Assembly (NCBI RefSeq): GCF_047495875.1
Contig: NC_092474.1
Span: forward strand, 6,589,001-6,653,000
Origin: Pithys albifrons albifrons
Taxonomy: Eukaryota; Chordata; Aves; Passeriformes; Thamnophilidae
Direction of reading: 5' to 3'
DNA length: 64,000 nt
The position numbers and the translations under genes were made by a program. The notes under the pieces were generated by a model. That model was not told the origin of the DNA. It ran no database searches and saw only the letters and a program-made list of their open reading frames with translations. Below are positions 60,701 through 64,000 of this stretch, piece by piece. Position 1 is the stretch's first letter. Each line of letters begins with the position of its first letter.

Positions 60701-63700
60701 AAAATTTTGAGGACAAAGTTAGTAAATCAGATGCAGACAGTCCCACCTACTTGCAGGGACTGCTGCTCTCCAGGGAGGCTGCAGGAGCCCTGGCCTTTCC
60801 ACAGCCCCTGGCAGTGCTGTGCCTCCAGGTGAGAGCACTTAAAACCCTCTTCATTTGGCACTTAATTCCTGCACTTTTCAGCTCTGTTCAGGTTAGCAGC
60901 ACATACCTTGCATAGCTCGTTGAACACTTTCTGCTTCATCAGCTGCACCAGTAAACTTTTCTTTCTAGGAAGTGGATAAAACCCAAGGTGAGGTTTGGTA
61001 ATGACAGTACAATTCACCCCCTGAATTTATTGCAGGTACTTTTCAAGTACAAAATGGAAGAGTGTTCACTCCCGTCATTAAGTTTGAAGTAGAGTTTAGC
61101 AAAGATTGTTGAGCAACACAAAGCAAGATCTCCCCTTGCCTTGGCTGCAATCCCAAAACATTCCCAATGACTCCTCCATCAGCTGTCCAGGGGAGCAAAC
61201 AGGATTTGGGGTCTCTGTCCCTGCTGCACAGTCCCAGCTGCAGACCCGGGCCCACCTCCTGCCAGGGTTTCCCAGCAGGAATTGGTGCCAGGGAAGAAAA
61301 GGGAGGATGAGGAAGGCAAGTGAGGCTCTTCCACCAGCTCTGAGTATTTACTACTGGCCATGGAAGGATTTATGACAGGGACAGTAGAACCAAAAAGCCC
61401 ATTTTTTGTTACTACTCCAGTGTAGTTTCTCAGGGAAATTCCCATATTTGGAAATTCAGTTAAATTTACAAAATGAAAAGTTCTTCAAAAGCCATTTGTG
61501 AGGAGTGTGTAACAAACACTGATTGGTACAACAGCACCTAATGAGCAGTCCAAACTCAAACTCCAGGCTGCTCATTTTAGTTTAATTCTGATCTCAGTTT
61601 AATTCTGCAATTCATAAGCAGGTGAGTTTTATTCAGACAAAACACCTGCTCACACAGGACTCACTGAAATGCTCTTTTCCTTCTGAGACAGATCCTGTTT
61701 TCCAGGAACCCTTTCCCTGAGTCAAACAAATTGGAAAGGCTTTCCTCAGAGTTGATCCACAGATTTCAGTCACACTCTCACCATGAAAAACCCAAAGAGT
61801 AAAGTCAAAATTTGGGGGTTTTACTCACCAAAACTTGGAGTTCCTTTTCCAAAGAATCTTTAACTTGATTTACTGCACTCAAGTTTTTCTCAAGGTCAAG
61901 AAGCTTTTGCTCTTTGCCCTGCAGTTCCTGGGCCAGATTACTGGCCTAACAAAGGGGGTGAAATGGAGCAAAATAAAATGACAAACATGAGTGGAAAATC
62001 AGCAAAATTAAAAGGTGAATCTGAAAGAAAAACTATAATATTAAAATCACTTTAAGATGAAAAATAAAAAGAACTGAAAGAAAAAGTGATGTGTTAACTG
62101 AGTGGAGCTGATTTCCACTGATGGCCACAAACATCACTAGAGATCTGAAATCATTAAAATGTAGCATTTTGGGATCAATGGTGAGGACATTGTTTAATGT
62201 CAGATGTTTGAGTAGATTCAAAATTGCAAACCAAAGTTACAGCATCAGTTGAATCAGTAATTTTGGTTCTTTATTGTTTTAATCTTTTAAATGCATTAAT
62301 TTGGGCTTCAGTTGGTTGTTCAGATCAATGGAATGGAATTTCCCAAGGGAAAATCCATTGAGATTGGTGCACAAACCCAGTGTCACCTCAAAAAGAGAGT
62401 CAGAGCTAGAAATTTGGTATCTTGGAACCATCTGGGAAGGGTTTAGCAAAGCCCTTCAGCAGGGCCAACAACACCCCTGGGGTTGGGAGAAGCCCCACCA
62501 GGACCTTTCCTGCTTCCTTTTGCATCTCACAGACCTCCCAGCACCTCGTGGGATCAGGGCAAAGCAGTGGAGGGAACATTTCCCACTGTGTCTCAACAGC
62601 TCTGCCAGCAGAGGTTAAAGCCAGAGGATGTGTGGAATCTTCTCCCAGCTAAGCCAGCACAGGAATTTCCCACAGGAGGAAATTTTCAGCTTTCCAGCCT
62701 GCAGCAAGAAATGCAGAAGGAATATTTTCCTTTTGTCACTAGTGCAGATGGAGCACTAAAACCCTGCTGAGACCTGACCCAGCCACTGCTCCCTCCAAAC
62801 CTCCCCAGATGGTGCCAAGATACACAACCAGCCTGGGATGCATTTGCAGATTAAAACAGTACAGATGTCAAATAAAAACAAAAGCAAAAGAAAAGGATGG
62901 ATGTGGATACAAACCTGGCTAATTCCATCAACCTTTTCAGTCTCTAAAGCCTGAATTTGTTTCTCAGCTGCCTCAAGCTGCTTGCTAAGTTTCTCGATTT
63001 CCAATTTACCTTCAGAATTGGCTTTCTGAAGTGCAGCAAGGTCCAAAAGCTTTTCTTCAGCAGTTTTGATCTGTGATGTAAGACTATCAATAACTTTGGT
63101 TTGTTCACTGTACTTGGCTTGCAGTACCTCTAGCTCCTTTACCTTTATCTCAGCTTCCTGCAATTTGTTTAAAGTGTCTTCCATTTCTACAAGATGCTGC
63201 TCTTCCACACTTTCCAGTTTGCTCTTCAGGCTTTCCAGGTTTTGCTCTTTCTCCTCAGTGACTGCCAAGAGTTTTGCTTTCAGGGCCTCGACCTCTTGCA
63301 GGTGATGGGATCTCTCACTTTCCTGCTTCAGTTTGAAATTGGACATTTCGGTCTTGTGGTCCAATTTCATCTTCTCAATCTGAGTCTTTAGCTCTGCAAA
63401 CTCTGCTGTCTGAGCCCCCACCCCTTTGCTGAAGGACACCTTCAGTTCCTCCATGGCTTGCTGGTGGGAGGCGATGGCAGATTCCAGCTTGGACTTCCAC
63501 AGCTCTATCACCTCGGAGTTCTCCTTGTTGGCATGATCCAGCTTGGATTTCAGGGATTCATTCTCCTTGGCCATCCTCTCGTTGGCACCAGAGAGGGATT
63601 TGATCTCTTTCTGCAGGGCTTCCTCACTGCTCCCAAACTTCTCCTTCAGGGAATTCACCTCATTCTGATGTTCTTTGCCAAGTGCTGCCATTTTTTCCTG

Positions 63701-63859
63701 CAAGGAGCTGATTTCCTGCAGCAGGGACAGTGAGGTGTCCACATCATCCACGTGCTTGCTGGAATCCAACCTGCCTCGGAGCTCAGCCACCTCCTTCACC
63801 CTCAGGGCCAGGTCCCTCTCCAGCTCCATGATCCGGGACTTCTCTGACACCGTGGCCAC
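39722..63859 (-). CDS. CLIP1: CLIP1 (CLIP-170), partial: mid-rod to C-terminus
   Basis: Microtubule plus-end tracking protein. The CAP-Gly domains and N-terminal exons lie past the right edge. Seventeen coding exons: 63859-62915, 61945-61829, 60964-60907, 60690-60607, 59780-59624, 58981-58816, 58486-58271, 57245-55146, 54020-53883, 53103-52997, 51122-51002, 46910-46858, 42306-42189, 41962-41803, 41681-41635, 40715-40591, 39944-39722. All phases join; 1,644 codons before the stop, or 944 without the 700-codon exon. Sequence opens [20 protein letters not shown] (about human residue 500) and is coiled coil to near NNYDSEEE. It ends with two zinc knuckles ([29 protein letters not shown]) and the tail NDDETF, which binds CAP-Gly domains such as p150Glued. 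Without the giant exon it tracks human CLIP1 (1,438 aa) closely. Confidence 0.95.
43222..43520. repeat. 30-bp minisatellite in CLIP1 intron
   Basis: About ten copies of a 30-bp unit of the form GCCCAGGGAGCAGGATGTGT + GTGTGAGGRT, several identical, two shortened to a GATCTCTGTGTGAGG form. It lies in the intron between exons 46910-46858 and 42306-42189. Confidence 0.9.
50808..50985. repeat. 41-bp minisatellite beside a CLIP1 exon
   Basis: Unit starts AGCTGTCCCTCTCCCCTGGC and recurs at 50839, 50880, 50921 and 50962 with exact 41-bp spacing, plus a partial copy before. On the minus strand it begins about 16 nt past the donor of CLIP1 exon 51122-51002. Confidence 0.9.
51233..51778. repeat. 29-bp-type GC-rich minisatellite in CLIP1 intron
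   Basis: Array of GGCTGGGATAGCAGGGACAG-type units, 29 bp in the central homogeneous part (51482-51660), more variable at the ends. It lies about 110 bp upstream (minus sense) of exon 51122-51002. Confidence 0.9.
55146..57245 (-). other. CLIP1: 2,100-nt giant coiled-coil exon of CLIP1
   Basis: Uninterrupted 700-codon exon, phase 0 at both ends. The acceptor has a long pyrimidine tract (TTTATTTCTTTAG|TCC) and the donor GAG|GTATTT lacks G at +5. The protein ([20 protein letters not shown] ... VAQKLE) is heptad-rich coiled coil with only two prolines (in CAPELGA and LQPRLG). It lies between exons ending EQAK and starting [10 protein letters not shown]. In canonical human CLIP1, as I recall it, those two points are contiguous (QADKAK/AAQTAEDAM), so this is an insertion that can be skipped in frame. 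Confidence 0.85.
58530..58806. repeat. 39/18-bp minisatellite filling a CLIP1 intron
   Basis: Alternating CCCTCCCTGTGCCCCACA and TGCTGCCCACTGTGCCACAC segments. The array fills most of the 329-bp intron between exons 58981-58816 and 58486-58271 and reaches to about 10 bp from the upstream exon's donor. Confidence 0.88.
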
Positions 63860-64000
63860 CTGTGAGCAGCAGCAGGTCAAGAAAAGGACACAGAATTAGA
63901 AAAGGGACATTTAATCCAATGACACTCAGGCCTTGCTGCAAAGAATCCTCTGAGTGTTGCAATTTGCTTTGGAAAAGGAAAGATGTCCACAGCTTTGTAT
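63860..64000 (-). other. CLIP1: CLIP1 intron continuing off the right edge
   Basis: Intronic sequence upstream (minus sense) of exon 63859-62915; the acceptor CTGCTCACAG|GTGGCC is visible. The remaining 5' exons of CLIP1 are outside the window. Confidence 0.8.

Overview
The window is vertebrate nuclear DNA from a bird. The genes have many short exons with GT-AG introns and CpG-rich promoters, and seven protein genes lie within 64 kb, as on an avian microchromosome. The interspersed repeats are 5'-truncated CR1 LINEs, two of them still ending in, or close to, the avian CR1 tail (ATTCTATGATTC-like). The gene order and every gene orientation match human 12q24.31: [MLXIP 3' end, +], IL31, -, LRRC43, +, B3GNT4, +, DIABLO, -, VPS33A, -, CLIP1, -. 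No prokaryotic features, tRNA, rRNA or CRISPR are present.

Layout: 1-870 is AT-rich 3'-UTR-like sequence ending at a + strand poly(A) signal, by synteny probably MLXIP. At 4.36-6.6 kb (-) a three-exon secreted four-helix cytokine gene of the LIF/OSM/IL-31 family sits exactly where IL31 lies in mammals. 8.8-16.4 kb (+) is LRRC43 in 12 coding exons. 17.08-18.18 kb (+) is the single-coding-exon glycosyltransferase B3GNT4. 21.8-25.1 kb (-) is DIABLO/SMAC in six exons. 26.5-28.2 kb (-) is a small two-exon gene for a C-terminally anchored membrane protein that I do not recognise. 30.7-38.3 kb (-) is VPS33A in 13 exons, complete. 39.7-63.9 kb (-) holds 17 coding exons of CLIP1 (CLIP-170), from the start of its mid-rod coiled coil to the DETF C-terminus. 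The CAP-Gly domains lie beyond the right edge.

The genes are not an operon or a joint pathway; they are a conserved syntenic block with separate roles: cytokine signalling, an LRR protein of ciliated cells, poly-LacNAc synthesis, apoptosis, HOPS/CORVET membrane fusion and microtubule plus-end tracking. The two most unusual items are (i) a 2,100-nt, phase 0-0 exon in CLIP1 that inserts 700 residues of coiled coil absent from the canonical human protein, and (ii) the avian cytokine at the IL31 locus, whose exon 1+2 coding length and exon 2/3 boundary coincide with those of LIF. Several GC-rich minisatellites hug splice sites, and DIABLO exon 1 with its splice donor has been tandemly duplicated into intron 1.

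All exon boundaries were read by eye from splice sites, reading phase and remembered human protein sequences. No alignment or transcript data were available.
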